Origin: Streptomyces melanogenes
Lineage (GTDB): Bacteria; Actinomycetota; Actinomycetes; Streptomycetales; Streptomycetaceae
Length of the DNA stretch: 64,000 nucleotides
Assembly (NCBI RefSeq): GCF_014649795.1
Contig: NZ_BMTS01000005.1
Coordinates: 124,001 to 188,000, forward strand
Direction: 5' to 3'
Position 1 is the stretch's first letter. Each line of letters opens with the position of its first letter. The notes under the pieces are model-generated. The model saw nothing but the letters and a program-made list of their open reading frames with translations, did no database searches and was not told the origin of the DNA. The position numbers were made by a program, and so were the translations under genes. Shown piece after piece: positions 23,720 through 33,348 of the stretch.

Positions 23720-26388
23720 CAGGCGGTCTCGCCGACCTGGCGCTCGACGGCGTCGACGGCGTCGCCGATCGCGTCCGGGTTCTGACCGCCGCCCTGGGCG
23801 ACGTCCGGCTTGCCGCCACCGCCGCCGCCGAGGGTCTTGGCGGCGGTACGGACCAGCTCACCGGCCTTGAGACCGCGCTCGCGGGCGGCCTCGTTGGTGG
23901 CGATGACCGTGACCGGGCGGCCGTTGGCCGTGGTGAACAGCGCCACCACGACCGGACGGTCCGAGGAGATGCGGCCGCGCACGTCGAGGACGAGCTTGCG
24001 CAGGTCGTCGGCGGAGGTGCCGTCCGGCACCTGACCGGTGACCAGGGCGACGCCCCGGACGTCCTTGGCGCCCTCGGCCAGCCCGGCGGCGGCCTGGAGC
24101 ACCTTCTCGGCGCGGAACTTCTCGATCTCCTTCTCGGCGTCCTTCAGCTTGCCGAGCATGGTGGAGATCTTCTCCGGCAGCTCCTCGGGACGGCCCTTGA
24201 CCAGCTCCTGGAGCTGGGCGACGACCGTGTGCTCACGGGCCAGGAAGTTGTACGCGTCCACGCCGACCAGGGCCTCGATGCGGCGCACTCCGGAGCCGAT
24301 GGAGGACTCGCCGAGCAGCTTCACCAGACCCAGCTGGGCGGTGTTGTGGACGTGCGTACCGCCGCAGAGCTCCTTGGAGAAGTCCCCGATGGTGACCACG
24401 CGGACGCGCTCGCCGTACTTCTCGCCGAACTCGGCGATGGCGCCCTGCTTCTTGGCCTCGTCGATCGACATGACCTCGGCCTGGACGTCGAGTTCCCGCG
24501 AGAGGACCTCGTTGATCCGCTGCTCGACGTCGGTGAGGACCGTGCCGGGAACGGCGGCGGGCGAGCCGAAGTCGAAGCGGAAGCGGCCCGGCGAGTTCTC
24601 CGAACCGGCCTGGGCGGCCGTCGGGCCGAGCGCGTCGCGCAGCGCCTGGTGGGTCAGGTGCGTGGCGCTGTGGGCGCGGGCGATGGCGCGGCGGCGCTTG
24701 ATGTCGATGCTGGCGTAGGCCGAGGCGCCGACGGTGACCTCGCCGACCTGGACGACGCCCTTGTGGACGTGGACGCCCGGGACCGGCTTCTGCACGTCGC
24801 GGATCTCGATGACCGCGCCGGTGTCGAGCCGGATGCGGCCCTGGTCGGCGAGCTGGCCGCCGCCCTCGGCGTAGAACGGGGTGCGGTCGAGGACGACCTC
24901 GACCTCGTCGCCCTCGGAGGCGGCGGGCGAGGGCACGCCGTCGACGAGGAGGCCGACGACCGTCGACTCGTTCTCGGTGAGCGTGTAGCCGGTGAAGTCG
25001 GTCTCGCCGGAGTTGTCGGCCACCTCGCGGTAGGCGGACAGGTCGGCGTGGCCGGTCTTCTTGGCCTTGGCGTCGGCCTTGGCGCGCTCGCGCTGCTCCT
25101 TCATCAGACGGCGGAAGCCGTCCTCGTCCACGGAGAGGCCCTGCTCGGCGGCCATCTCCAGGGTGAGGTCGATGGGGAAGCCCCAGGTGTCGTGGAGCAG
25201 GAAGGCCTTCTCGCCGGCCAGGACCGTGCCGCCGGAGGCCTTGGTCTCGGTGACGGCGGTGTCCAGGATGTTGGTGCCGCCCTTGAGGGCCTTGAGGAAG
25301 GCGGCCTCTTCGGCGAGCGCGACCGTCTCGATGCGCTTGCGGTCGGTGATCAGCTCCGGGTACTGCTGGCCCATCGTGTCGATCACGACGTCGATGAGGT
25401 CCTGGACGACCGGCCCGGTGGCGCCCATCAGGCGCATGTTGCGGATCGCGCGGCGCATGATGCGGCGCAGCACATAGCCGCGGCCCTCGTTGCCGGGGGT
25501 CACCCCGTCGCCGATGAGCATCACGGACGTACGGATGTGGTCGGCCACCACACGCATGGAGACGTCGGTGTCGTGCTTGTCGCCGTAGCGCACACCGGTC
25601 AGCTCGGTGGCCTTGTCCATGACGACGCGCAGGGTGTCGGTCTCGTACATGTTCTGCACGCCCTGCAGGATCATGGCGAGGCGCTCGAGACCGAGACCGG
25701 TGTCGATGTTCTTCGACGGCAGGTCGCCGAGGATCGGGAAGTCCTCCTTGCCCTCGCCGGCGCCCCGCTCGTACTGCATGAAGACGAGATTCCAGATCTC
25801 CACGTACCGCTCGTCGTTGACGGCCGGGCCGCCCTCGACGCCGAACTCGGGGCCGCGGTCGTAGTTGATCTCGGAGCAGGGGCCGCAGGGGCCGGGGACG
25901 CCCATGGACCAGAAGTTGTCCTTCTTGCCCAGGCGCTGGATGCGCTCGGCGGGGACGCCGATCTTCTCGCGCCAGATCTGCTCGGCCTCGTCGTCGTCGA
26001 GGTAGACCGTGATCCAGAGCTTCTCGGGCTCAAGGCCGAAGCCGCCGTCCGCCACGGAGCTGGTCAGCAGCTCCCAGGCGTACTTGATGGCGCCTTCCTT
26101 GAAGTAGTCGCCGAACGAGAAGTTGCCGCACATCTGGAAGAACGTGCCGTGCCGGGTGGTCTTGCCGACCTCTTCGATGTCCGGCGTGCGCACGCACTTC
26201 TGCACGCTGGTGGCGCGCGGGGCGGGCGGCTTGGTCTCGCCCAGGAAGTAGGGCTTGAACGGCACCATGCCCGCGTTGACCAGGAGCAGAGTCGGGTCGT
26301 CCGCGATGAGCGACGCCGAAGGGACGACGGTGTGACCGCGCTCCTCGAAGAAGCTCAGCCAGCGGCGGCGGATTTCAGCCGACTCCAT
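23719..26388 (-). CDS. alaS: Alanyl-tRNA synthetase
   Basis: Class II synthetase that charges tRNA-Ala, with editing of Ser/Gly. The 889-residue protein shows the catalytic core starting [23 protein letters not shown] with [14 protein letters not shown] and [13 protein letters not shown]. The editing domain has the zinc ligands [11 protein letters not shown] and CGGTHVHNT. The C-terminal oligomerisation/DHHA1 domain ends with the [15 protein letters not shown] glycine motif. It is coupled to the DUF6167 gene upstream and to ruvX downstream by TGATG overlaps. Normal length. Confidence 0.98.
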   Translation of the reverse strand: MESAEIRRRWLSFFEERGHTVVPSASLIADDPTLLLVNAGMVPFKPYFLGETKPPAPRATSVQKCVRTPDIEEVGKTTRHGTFFQMCGNFSFGDYFKEGAIKYAWELLTSSVADGGFGLEPEKLWITVYLDDDEAEQIWREKIGVPAERIQRLGKKDNFWSMGVPGPCGPCSEINYDRGPEFGVEGGPAVNDERYVEIWNLVFMQYERGAGEGKEDFPILGDLPSKNIDTGLGLERLAMILQGVQNMYETDTLRVVMDKATELTGVRYGDKHDTDVSMRVVADHIRTSVMLIGDGVTPGNEGRGYVLRRIMRRAIRNMRLMGATGPVVQDLIDVVIDTMGQQYPELITDRKRIETVALAEEAAFLKALKGGTNILDTAVTETKASGGTVLAGEKAFLLHDTWGFPIDLTLEMAAEQGLSVDEDGFRRLMKEQRERAKADAKAKKTGHADLSAYREVADNSGETDFTGYTLTENESTVVGLLVDGVPSPAASEGDEVEVVLDRTPFYAEGGGQLADQGRIRLDTGAVIEIRDVQKPVPGVHVHKGVVQVGEVTVGASAYASIDIKRRRAIARAHSATHLTHQALRDALGPTAAQAGSENSPGRFRFDFGSPAAVPGTVLTDVEQRINEVLSRELDVQAEVMSIDEAKKQGAIAEFGEKYGERVRVVTIGDFSKELCGGTHVHNTAQLGLVKLLGESSIGSGVRRIEALVGVDAYNFLAREHTVVAQLQELVKGRPEELPEKISTMLGKLKDAEKEIEKFRAEKVLQAAAGLAEGAKDVRGVALVTGQVPDGTSADDLRKLVLDVRGRISSDRPVVVALFTTANGRPVTVIATNEAARERGLKAGELVRTAAKTLGGGGGGKPDVAQGGGQNPDAIGDAVDAVERQVGETA

Positions 26389-26729
26389 CAGTGGTCCTCA
26401 TTCCGGTTGTACGAGATCTTCTTGTAGGAGATCTTCGGGTTCTGCTGGTTGGGTTGGTCGATGGCCGCGAGGCGGCGCTGCGCCGGGAGTTCCCGCACGT
26501 TGGAGGCGTTCAGCCCGAGCGCGTCGTTGAGTTCGGACTCGCGCTCGACCATTCCTGCCTTCACGTCGAGCGCGAAGTCCTTGAGCTTGTGGCCCGCCTC
26601 GATCGCCTTGTCGGCGGTGCGCGCGGCCAGCGACTCCGGGGTGAGCTGCTTCAGCTTCCGGTTGACCTTGGTGGTGGCCCACACACCGGCTGCGGCGCCC
26701 GCGGTGAACCAGAACGTACGGCGGAACAT
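26388..26729 (-). CDS. Small membrane-associated protein (DUF6167-type)
   Basis: A 113-residue protein with an N-terminal hydrophobic helix ([21 protein letters not shown], residues 5-25) and a charged helical cytoplasmic part, [20 protein letters not shown]. The tail is Asn/Gln-rich. I recognise it as the small protein regularly found between alaS and a DUF948 protein in Streptomyces. It has no known function. It overlaps alaS by one base and lies 7 nt after the DUF948 gene, so it is in the same operon. Confidence 0.82.
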   Translation of the reverse strand: MFRRTFWFTAGAAAGVWATTKVNRKLKQLTPESLAARTADKAIEAGHKLKDFALDVKAGMVERESELNDALGLNASNVRELPAQRRLAAIDQPNQQNPKISYKKISYNRNEDH

Positions 26730-26736
26730 CGCAGCG

Positions 26737-27159
26737 TCAGCCCTTTCGCTTGCTCCGCCGCGCGGACGGCAGAGTCCGCCCGACGATCACCGTACGAGGC
26801 GGCTCGGCGGGCCCGGTTTTCCGTCCGATGGCCCGGCGCACCCCGTACCCGAAGGCCGCGACCTTCACCAGGGGGCCGCCGAAGGTCGAGGCGACCGTGG
26901 TGGAGAGCGCCGAGGCGTTGGAGGTGACCTCCTGGACGTCCGAGGCGATCGCGTCGACCCGGTCCAGCTGGGTCTGCGCCGAGCGCACCGCCGTCGAGGC
27001 GTCCGCCAGGAGCGGGACGGCCTGTTCGGTCACGTCCGCCACCAGCTTGGTCGTCGCCTTCAGCGTCTGGGCCAGCCGCACGAGGACTACGGCGAGGAAG
27101 GACACCAGGATCGCCCAGAAGACGGCCACCAGGATCCCGGCCACCTCTCCACCGGACAC
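26737..27159 (-). CDS. DUF948 membrane protein
   Basis: A 140-residue protein with a single N-terminal transmembrane helix (GGEVAGILVAVFWAILVSFL onward) and a long helical, probably coiled-coil segment (LAQTLKATTKLVADVTEQAV). This is the pattern of the DUF948 family, whose members resemble general-stress proteins. I chose GTG at 27159 with AGGGAG upstream, rather than ATG at 27180. It is the first gene of the alaS-aro run and is divergent from the NB-ARC gene. Confidence 0.82.
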   Translation of the reverse strand: MSGGEVAGILVAVFWAILVSFLAVVLVRLAQTLKATTKLVADVTEQAVPLLADASTAVRSAQTQLDRVDAIASDVQEVTSNASALSTTVASTFGGPLVKVAAFGYGVRRAIGRKTGPAEPPRTVIVGRTLPSARRSKRKG

Positions 27160-27320
27160 TTCGCACCGCTCCCTGCGCATCGACCGTCGGACAAGAAAAA
27201 GTTGTTCCCCGACCCTATCGCGCCGAGGGTCTTGCCCCCTACCGCATTAGGGCCGCGCGCGAGCGGAGTCGCGCAAGCCGCTTGTACGCACCGCACACGG
27301 CTGAGTACTCTGCGTGTTTC

Positions 27321-29480
27321 ATGCGCTCCCCTCTGCCCTCGGAGCTGAACGGCTTCGTCGGGCGCGAACGTGAACTGGCCGCGCTGCACGGGCTGCTGGC
27401 CGAGGCGCGGCTGACCACCGTGGTCGGGGTCGGCGGCGTCGGAAAGACCCGGCTGGCCCTGCGCGCCGCGTCGGCCACGGCGGTGCAGGAACGCTTCTGG
27501 GATGGGGTGTGGCCCGCGGACCTCTCCACGGTCACCGACCCGGAACTGCTCGACCACGCGGTCCTGGAGGCGCTCGACCTCACCGACCACACCAGCCGCC
27601 CGCCCCGCCGCGTCCTCCTGGACCACCTCGCCGACCGCACCCTGCTGCTGGTCCTGGACGGCTTCGAACAGCTCGTGGACGCCTGCGCGGAGCTGGTGTG
27701 CGAGCTGCTGCGGCGCTGCCCCGGGCTGCGGGTGCTCGCCGCCGGGCGCCTGCCGCTGCGCCTGGCCGGGGAGCGGCTGCTCGCGCTGGCGCCGATGGAC
27801 GACGAGGACGCGGTGGCGCTCTTCGCCGACCGGGCCGCCGCCGGACGCGGCGGCTTCGCGCCCACCGACGAGTCGGCGGCGGCCGTCCTGGAGCTGTGCC
27901 GCAGGCTCGACGGGATCCCGCTCGCCCTGGAGCTGGCGGCCGGGCGGCTCGGCGCGCTCTCGGTGGAGCAGGTGCTGCGCCGCCTCGACGACCGGTTCCG
28001 GCTACTGACCGGCGGCGGGCGCGGGGTGCTCGCGCGCCACCAGACCCTGCGCACGACGATCGGCTGGAGCCACGAGCTGTGCACCCCGGCCCAGCGGCTG
28101 CTGTGGGCGCGTCTTTCGGTGTTCGCCGGGCAGTTCGACCTGGAGGCCGTCGAGTACGTCTGCGTCGGCCCGGACCTGCCGCCCGAGTCCGTCCTGGACG
28201 TGGTGCAGGAGCTGCTCGACCACTCGCTCGTGGTGCGCGAGGACGGCCCGGCGGGCGTGCGCTTCCGGATGCTCGACACCGTACGGGAGTACGGCGCCGA
28301 CTGGCTGGCGGCGACCGGCGACGCGGAACGGCTGCGCCGAAGGCACCGCGACTGGTACCTGGGGCTCGCCACCTGGTGCGAACTGGACTGGTTCAGCCCG
28401 CGCCAGGCCGAGGTGGCGGTGCGGGTGGAGGCCGAACTGCCCAATCTGCGCGCGGCGCTGGACCACTCGCTGGACCGCGGCCAGGACGCGCACCTGGCCC
28501 AGTACCTGGCGGGCACGCTCTGGTTCTGCTGGGTGGGCTGCGGGCGGCTCGCCGAGGGCGCGCACTGGCTTTCCCTGGTCCTGGAGGCCGAGGGCGGCGA
28601 CCACGACGGCGCCCGGCTCAAGGCGCTGTGGGTGCTCGGTTACGTCTCGGTGCTGCGGGGCGAGACCACGGCGGCGATCGCGGCCCTGCACGAGTGCCGC
28701 GAGGAGGCCGAACGCACCGGCGACGCGGTGGCGCTGGCGTACGCGGTGCACCGGACGGGCTGTCTGGCGCTGGTCTCGGACGACATGCCGAGGGCCGAGG
28801 AACTGCTGCGCGCGGCCCTCGCCCGGTACGAGGAGATCGGCGAGCTCAACAGCAACGTGCTGATGGCGCGGATCGAGCTGGCGATGGCGGTGGCCTTCGG
28901 CGGCCACCTCGAAGAGGCCGTCGTGATGTGCGAGCAGGTGGTGGAGGTCTGCGCGGACCACGGCGAGCGCTGGGCCCGGGCGTACGCGCTGTACGTCCTC
29001 GGGTACGCCGCCTGGCACGCCAAGGACCTGGGCCGGGCGCGGGCGCTGCTCGCCGAGTGCCTGGTGATCGACCACGCCTTCCACGACCTGCTGGGCACGG
29101 TGCTGGCGCTGGAGCTGCTGGCGCTGGTCGCGGTGGACGGCGGCGATCCGGCGGAGGCGGCGGTGCTGCAGGGGGCCGCCGAGGGGATCTGGCCGTCGGT
29201 GGGGCTGCCGCTGTTCGGCTCGGCGTGCTTCAACGCGGCGCACGTGCTGTGCGAGCAGCGGGCCCGGGAGCGGCTGGGCGACCCGGCGTACGGCACGTTC
29301 CGGAACCGGGGCCGGGGGCTCGGCCTGGACGCGACGGTGGCCCGGGCGCTGGCGGGCCCGGAAGAACCGGCGCCCGAGGTGCCCGGGGCCCATGACGTAC
29401 CGGGCCCGCAAACGCGAGGGCCCGCCGCCTCCCGCTCCGTGCGGAGCGAGGGGACGGCGGGCCGGAGCGCGGAGCGCTGA
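27321..29480 (+). CDS. NB-ARC/TPR regulatory ATPase without a recognisable output domain
   Basis: A 719-residue STAND-class protein. It has Walker A GVGGVGKTR (36-44), Walker B LLLVLDGFEQL (108-118), the GIPLALELAAGRL helical segment, and a C-terminal array of TPR-like helical repeats (about residues 380-660). It resembles the ATPase and TPR parts of AfsR/LuxR-type activators but lacks both an N-terminal SARP domain and a C-terminal LuxR helix-turn-helix. ATG at 27321 is chosen because homology begins at PSELNGFVGRERE; the frame opens at 27282. The last 20 codons run through a hairpin that probably serves as the rpsD terminator. Ligand and target are unknown. Confidence 0.8.
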   Translation: MRSPLPSELNGFVGRERELAALHGLLAEARLTTVVGVGGVGKTRLALRAASATAVQERFWDGVWPADLSTVTDPELLDHAVLEALDLTDHTSRPPRRVLLDHLADRTLLLVLDGFEQLVDACAELVCELLRRCPGLRVLAAGRLPLRLAGERLLALAPMDDEDAVALFADRAAAGRGGFAPTDESAAAVLELCRRLDGIPLALELAAGRLGALSVEQVLRRLDDRFRLLTGGGRGVLARHQTLRTTIGWSHELCTPAQRLLWARLSVFAGQFDLEAVEYVCVGPDLPPESVLDVVQELLDHSLVVREDGPAGVRFRMLDTVREYGADWLAATGDAERLRRRHRDWYLGLATWCELDWFSPRQAEVAVRVEAELPNLRAALDHSLDRGQDAHLAQYLAGTLWFCWVGCGRLAEGAHWLSLVLEAEGGDHDGARLKALWVLGYVSVLRGETTAAIAALHECREEAERTGDAVALAYAVHRTGCLALVSDDMPRAEELLRAALARYEEIGELNSNVLMARIELAMAVAFGGHLEEAVVMCEQVVEVCADHGERWARAYALYVLGYAAWHAKDLGRARALLAECLVIDHAFHDLLGTVLALELLALVAVDGGDPAEAAVLQGAAEGIWPSVGLPLFGSACFNAAHVLCEQRARERLGDPAYGTFRNRGRGLGLDATVARALAGPEEPAPEVPGAHDVPGPQTRGPAASRSVRSEGTAGRSAER
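29419..29463 (-). terminator. Hairpin inside the NB-ARC 3' end, likely rpsD terminator
   Basis: An outer stem GGCCCGCCG / CGGCGGGCC (29419-29427 and 29455-29463) and an inner stem GCTCCG / CGGAGC (29434-29439 and 29442-29447). They lie 30-75 nt beyond the rpsD stop on the minus strand and within the final codons of the convergent gene. Confidence 0.65.
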
Positions 29481-29494
29481 CTACTGCGCCTGGA

Positions 29495-30109
29495 TCAGCG
29501 GGCGTAGTACTCGACGACGAGCTGCTCGTCGCAGATGACCGGGATTTCCTTGCGGTTCGGGTCGCGGTCCAGGCGGAAGGCCAGGGCCTTCAGGTTCACC
29601 TGGAGGTAGCGCGGGGTCTCGCCCTCGCCGGCGTAGCCACCCTCGCGGGCAACCTGGAAGGGGTGCTTCTCGCGGCTGCGCTCGCGGACGGTGATGACGT
29701 CGTCCGGACGGACGCGGAACGACGGCTTGTCGACCTTGCCACCGTTGACCTCGATGTGGCCGTGGACGACCATCTGGCGGGCCTGGTAGATGGTGCGGGC
29801 GATGCCCGAACGCAGGACCAGGGCGTCGAGGCGGCGCTCGAGCTCGACGACCAGCGCCTCGCCCGTCTTGCCCTCGGCCTTCTTGGCGCGGTCGTAGGCA
29901 CGCGCCATCTGACGCTCAGAGATGTCGTACTGGGCGCGCAGACGCTGCTTCTCGAGCAGACGGACCTTGTAGTCCGAGTTCTGCTTGCGGCCACGGCCGT
30001 GCTCGCCCGGCGGGTACGGACGGGCCTCGAAGTACTTGACGGCCTTCGGCGTCAGCGCGATGCCGAGCGCACGGGACTTCTTGACCTTGGGACGCGACTG
30101 GTTAGGCAC
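29495..30109 (-). CDS. rpsD: 30S ribosomal protein S4
   Basis: Primary 16S rRNA-binding protein that nucleates 30S assembly. The 204-residue protein has the S4 RNA-binding domain ([31 protein letters not shown], about residues 94-124) and the C-terminal [14 protein letters not shown]. It begins [17 protein letters not shown] and lacks the N-terminal cysteine (zinc) motif and leading segment of classical S4. This matches the Streptomyces form. GTG at 30109 follows GGAGG. As usual in this genus it is a single gene away from the main ribosomal protein operons. An iron-box-like sequence lies 25-43 nt upstream of the start. Confidence 0.96.
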   Translation of the reverse strand: MPNQSRPKVKKSRALGIALTPKAVKYFEARPYPPGEHGRGRKQNSDYKVRLLEKQRLRAQYDISERQMARAYDRAKKAEGKTGEALVVELERRLDALVLRSGIARTIYQARQMVVHGHIEVNGGKVDKPSFRVRPDDVITVRERSREKHPFQVAREGGYAGEGETPRYLQVNLKALAFRLDRDPNRKEIPVICDEQLVVEYYAR

Positions 30110-30133
30110 GTTCTCCAAACCTCCATGGTTGGG

Positions 30134-30152
30134 TTAGGTTAGGCTCACCTTA
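30134..30152. promoter_or_regulatory. Iron box (DmdR/IdeR-type operator)
   Basis: The 19-nt sequence TTAGGTTAGGCTCACCTTA differs by one base from the Streptomyces DmdR1 iron-box form TTAGGTTAGGCTCACCTAA. It lies 14 nt before the ATG of the DUF2470 gene and 24 nt before the rpsD GTG on the other strand. An iron-bound DtxR-family repressor would be expected to bind here; which gene it controls is not decided by sequence. Confidence 0.7.
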
Positions 30153-30166
30153 CTCAAGGAGATCGT

Positions 30167-31060
30167 ATGTCTCGTCCGGGGAACACCAGTCACATCACGG
30201 ACAGCACGAAGAAGGCCGACCCTCAAGAAGGGGCCGGCTCCACCAGCCCTCAGAATGGGGCCGGTACCGGTGCGCAGCATGCCACCGGTCACGTGACGGA
30301 GGTCCGATCAGATCGTGGTCAGCCGCGTCCCAGCGGACTTGAAATCGCACGGATGCCGTCAGCAGCCGAGCGCACACGAACTCTCGTACATCGTACCTGC
30401 TCGTCGGCGCTCCTCATCACCGGCCTCCAGGGCGCCCGCCCGGAGCAGCTGGAGCCCCGGCTGCGGAACGTGGGCCCCGAAGGCGATCTCTTCCTGCTCT
30501 TCCCCGCCGACTCCCCCGTCGTCCGGGCCGCGACCCACGCCCAGGACGACGAGCTGTCGGCCGTCCTGGAGATCACCGACGTGGCGCCGGTCTCCGTCCC
30601 CCACCGCATCCGCGGCCGCGCCTGGATCACCGGCTGGCTCACCCGCGTCCCGGGCCTGGCCCCGCCCGGCAGCATGACGCTGCGCCTGGAGGTCAACGAG
30701 GCGTACGTGGACGACCTGTGGGGCGCGAGCGCGGTGGAGCCCGAGGCCTTCGCGGCCGCCCTGCCCGACCCGCTGGTCCGGGACGAGACGGAGCTGCTCC
30801 AGCATCTGCACGCCCACCACGGGGAGCAGGTGCGGTCGCTGTGCGGGCTGGTCGAGCGCGAGGGGCACGAAGGGCACGACGGGGGCCGGCGGATGAAATC
30901 GGTCACGCCGCTGGCGCTCGACCGGTTCGGACTGCGGGTCCGCTTCCAGGACACCGGCGGGCGCTGCTTCGACGCGCGCTTCGAGTTCCCGGAGCCGGTG
31001 ACCGGCCTCGGCCCGCTGCGCCGGGCCATGCGCCGGCTCTTCGAGGCGGCGACGGACTGA
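30167..31060 (+). CDS. DUF2470-domain protein, probably iron-regulated
   Basis: A 297-residue protein. Residues about 63-297 form a conserved soluble domain (AERTRTLVHRTCSSALLITG and ITDVAPVSVPHRIRGRAWITGWL, then ALDRFGLRVRFQ) including a DUF2470 C-terminal half, a module also found in HugZ-type heme-degrading proteins. The first 62 residues are low in complexity and not recognisable. ATG at 30167 has an excellent AAGGAG 6 nt upstream and an iron box just before it. A second ATG at 30353 begins where homology begins but has a poor ribosome-binding site. I infer an iron or heme link from the box and the domain; direct function is unknown. Confidence 0.78.
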   Translation: MSRPGNTSHITDSTKKADPQEGAGSTSPQNGAGTGAQHATGHVTEVRSDRGQPRPSGLEIARMPSAAERTRTLVHRTCSSALLITGLQGARPEQLEPRLRNVGPEGDLFLLFPADSPVVRAATHAQDDELSAVLEITDVAPVSVPHRIRGRAWITGWLTRVPGLAPPGSMTLRLEVNEAYVDDLWGASAVEPEAFAAALPDPLVRDETELLQHLHAHHGEQVRSLCGLVEREGHEGHDGGRRMKSVTPLALDRFGLRVRFQDTGGRCFDARFEFPEPVTGLGPLRRAMRRLFEAATD

Positions 31061-31103
31061 GGGAGTCGGTGGTACGAGGCCGGGGTACCGGAGGCGAGGG
31101 ACG

Positions 31104-32456
31104 CTACTCGCCCCGGCCCAGCCGCTCGCGGACCTTCTCCACCACGTCCGCGTACCGCGCCTCCGCGCCGTAGCGCGTCGGCTCGTAGTAGCGCTTGTCG
31201 GCCACCGCGTCCGGTGCGTACTGCTGCGCCGCGATCGCGCCCGGCACGTCGTGCGGGTACACATACCCCTGAGCGTGGCCGAGCTTGGCCGCGCCCTTGT
31301 AGTGGCCGTCGCGCAGATGCGGCGGGACGGGCCCGGCAAGGCCCTTGCGGACGTCCTCCATCGCGGCGAAGATCGCGTTCGTCGCCGCGTTCGACTTCGG
31401 GGCCAGCGCCAGGGCGATGGTGGCGTGGCTGAGCGTGAGGGCCGCCTCCGGGAAGCCGATCATGGCGACGGCCTGGGCGGCGGCGACCGCCGTCGGCAGC
31501 GCCGTCGGGTCCGCGAGACCGATGTCCTCGCTCGCGGAGATCATCAGACGGCGCGCGATGAACCGCGGGTCCTCGCCCGCCTCGATCATCCGGGCCAGAT
31601 AGTGCAGCGCCGCGTCCACGTCCGAGCCGCGGATGGACTTGATCAGGGCGCTCGCCACGTCGTAGTGCTGGTCGCCGTCCTTGTCGTACTTCACCGCCGC
31701 CCGGTCGACCGTCTCCTCGACCGTCTGGAGCGTGACCTCCGGCTCCTCCTTGGCCAGGGCCGAGCCCGCCGCCGCCTCCAGGGCGGTCAGCGCGCGCCGG
31801 GCGTCGCCGCCCGCGATCCGCAGCAGATGCGCCTCGGCGTCCTCGGCCAGCGTCACCGCGCCGCCGAGCCCGCGCTCCTCCTCGACCGCCCGGCGCAGCA
31901 GCGCGCGCAGGTCGTCGTCGGTGAGCGGCTCCAGGGTCAGCAGCAGGGAGCGGGAGAGCAGCGGGGAGATCACCGAGAAGTACGGGTTCTCCGTCGTCGC
32001 CGCGATCAGCGTCACCCAGCGGTTCTCCACCGCAGGGAGCAGTGAGTCCTGCTGGGCCTTGGAGAAGCGGTGGATCTCGTCGAGGAAGAGGACGGTCTCC
32101 TTGCCGAAGCCGCCGATGGCCCGGCGGGCCCCGTCGATCACGGCCCGCACTTCCTTGACGCCCGCGGTGATCGCGGAGAGCTCGACGAACCGCTTGTTGG
32201 TCGCCTTCGACACCACGTACGCGAGCGTCGTCTTGCCGGTGCCGGGCGGGCCCCAGAGGATCACCGAGGAGGGTCCGGCGGGGCCGCCGCTGCCCTCCCC
32301 CACCAGGCGCCGCAGCGGTGAGCCGGGCTTCAGCAGGTGCTGCTGCCCGACCACTTCGTCGAGGGTGCGCGGGCGCATCCGGACGGCCAGAGGGCTGCCC
32401 GCCGGGTCTTTCTCCTGGCGGTCCTCTGCGGCTGCGGTGAACAGGTCGGGCTCCAC
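31104..32456 (-). CDS. rarA: Replication-associated recombination protein A (RarA/MgsA family AAA+ ATPase)
   Basis: AAA+ ATPase related to clamp loaders and to eukaryotic WRNIP1, acting at stalled replication forks. The 450-residue protein has [15 protein letters not shown], Walker [10 protein letters not shown], Walker [18 protein letters not shown], sensor 1 [12 protein letters not shown], and the tetramerisation C-terminus with [16 protein letters not shown] and AMEDVRKG segments. GTG at 32456 ([16 protein letters not shown]) is chosen by homology; a TTG at 32486 is possible. Convergent with the DUF2470 gene. Confidence 0.94.
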   Translation of the reverse strand: MEPDLFTAAAEDRQEKDPAGSPLAVRMRPRTLDEVVGQQHLLKPGSPLRRLVGEGSGGPAGPSSVILWGPPGTGKTTLAYVVSKATNKRFVELSAITAGVKEVRAVIDGARRAIGGFGKETVLFLDEIHRFSKAQQDSLLPAVENRWVTLIAATTENPYFSVISPLLSRSLLLTLEPLTDDDLRALLRRAVEEERGLGGAVTLAEDAEAHLLRIAGGDARRALTALEAAAGSALAKEEPEVTLQTVEETVDRAAVKYDKDGDQHYDVASALIKSIRGSDVDAALHYLARMIEAGEDPRFIARRLMISASEDIGLADPTALPTAVAAAQAVAMIGFPEAALTLSHATIALALAPKSNAATNAIFAAMEDVRKGLAGPVPPHLRDGHYKGAAKLGHAQGYVYPHDVPGAIAAQQYAPDAVADKRYYEPTRYGAEARYADVVEKVRERLGRGE

Positions 32457-32522
32457 GTCGAGAACCCTATGCCACCCCACTGACAACGCCGCCGCCGCAG
32501 GGAAACCCCCTGGTCAGCAGGG

Positions 32523-33155
32523 TCAGCTGGTCCAGAAGTCCCACCAGCGCGTCAGGATCAGCATCCCGATGATCCCGACGTGCACCACGGGCAGGACCCA
32601 GGTGAACTCCGACAGGAACGACTTCAGCCAGCCCGGCGCCGGCAGCAGGCCGCGGCGGATGTTGTGCGAGGTCAGGTACCAGAACATGAAGATCGTGGCG
32701 ACCCACGCCAGGCTGCACCACAGGCAGAGCGCGTTGATCCGGTACAGCGACTGGAACTGGAGCCAGGTGCAGAACCCGACGCCGAAGAGCGTGCCCGCGT
32801 TGAAGGTCAGCCAGTACCAGGGCCGGAAGCGCGCGCCCGCCAGCAGGCTCATACCGACCGCGATCACGATCCCGTACGCCACCAGACCCAGCATCGGGTT
32901 CGGGAAGCCGAACGCCGATGCCTGGTCGCTCTTCATGATGTTGCCGCAGGAGACCACCGGGTTGAGGCTGCAGCCCGGCGTGAAGTTCGGGTCCTCGAGC
33001 AGCTTGAACTTGTCGATGGTGATGACCCAGGCCGCGAGCAGTCCGGCGGCGCCCGTGATCACCAGGAGCCACGCGAACGCGCGGCTGCCGCCGACGGTGC
33101 CCTTGGTGCTCACCTGCTCCTGGCCGGAGGAGACGTCGTCAACTGTTGTGGTCAT
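32523..33155 (-). CDS. Vitamin K epoxide reductase (VKOR) family membrane protein
   Basis: A 210-residue, multi-pass membrane protein (about five helices) of the bacterial VKOR family. The family reoxidises extracytoplasmic thiol oxidases using quinone. The loop pair Cys62 and Cys70 (GCSLNPVVSCG) and the active CXXC Cys144-Leu-Trp-Cys147 are present. A conserved Ser/Thr-rich N-terminal cytoplasmic tail precedes helix 1. It is monocistronic between rarA and hisS, with no DsbA-like partner next to it. The actinobacterial role is disulfide formation in exported proteins by analogy with mycobacteria. Confidence 0.93.
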   Translation of the reverse strand: MTTTVDDVSSGQEQVSTKGTVGGSRAFAWLLVITGAAGLLAAWVITIDKFKLLEDPNFTPGCSLNPVVSCGNIMKSDQASAFGFPNPMLGLVAYGIVIAVGMSLLAGARFRPWYWLTFNAGTLFGVGFCTWLQFQSLYRINALCLWCSLAWVATIFMFWYLTSHNIRRGLLPAPGWLKSFLSEFTWVLPVVHVGIIGMLILTRWWDFWTS

Positions 33156-33348
33156 ATCGCCGTTCCGTCATTCCGTGGCTGCTGGGCAGGGGCCATTGTG
33201 CCGCAATCGGTGGCCCGGCCACCGTTCGATGGAGATAAGGACGGCGGCGAGCGCCGTGCCGAGTCCGGCCCGCGGGGACCGGACTTGGCACTTCGGCCCC
33301 GGCGTCATCCATCAGGACGACGCCGTACGTACCGAGTTGACCCGGGCG

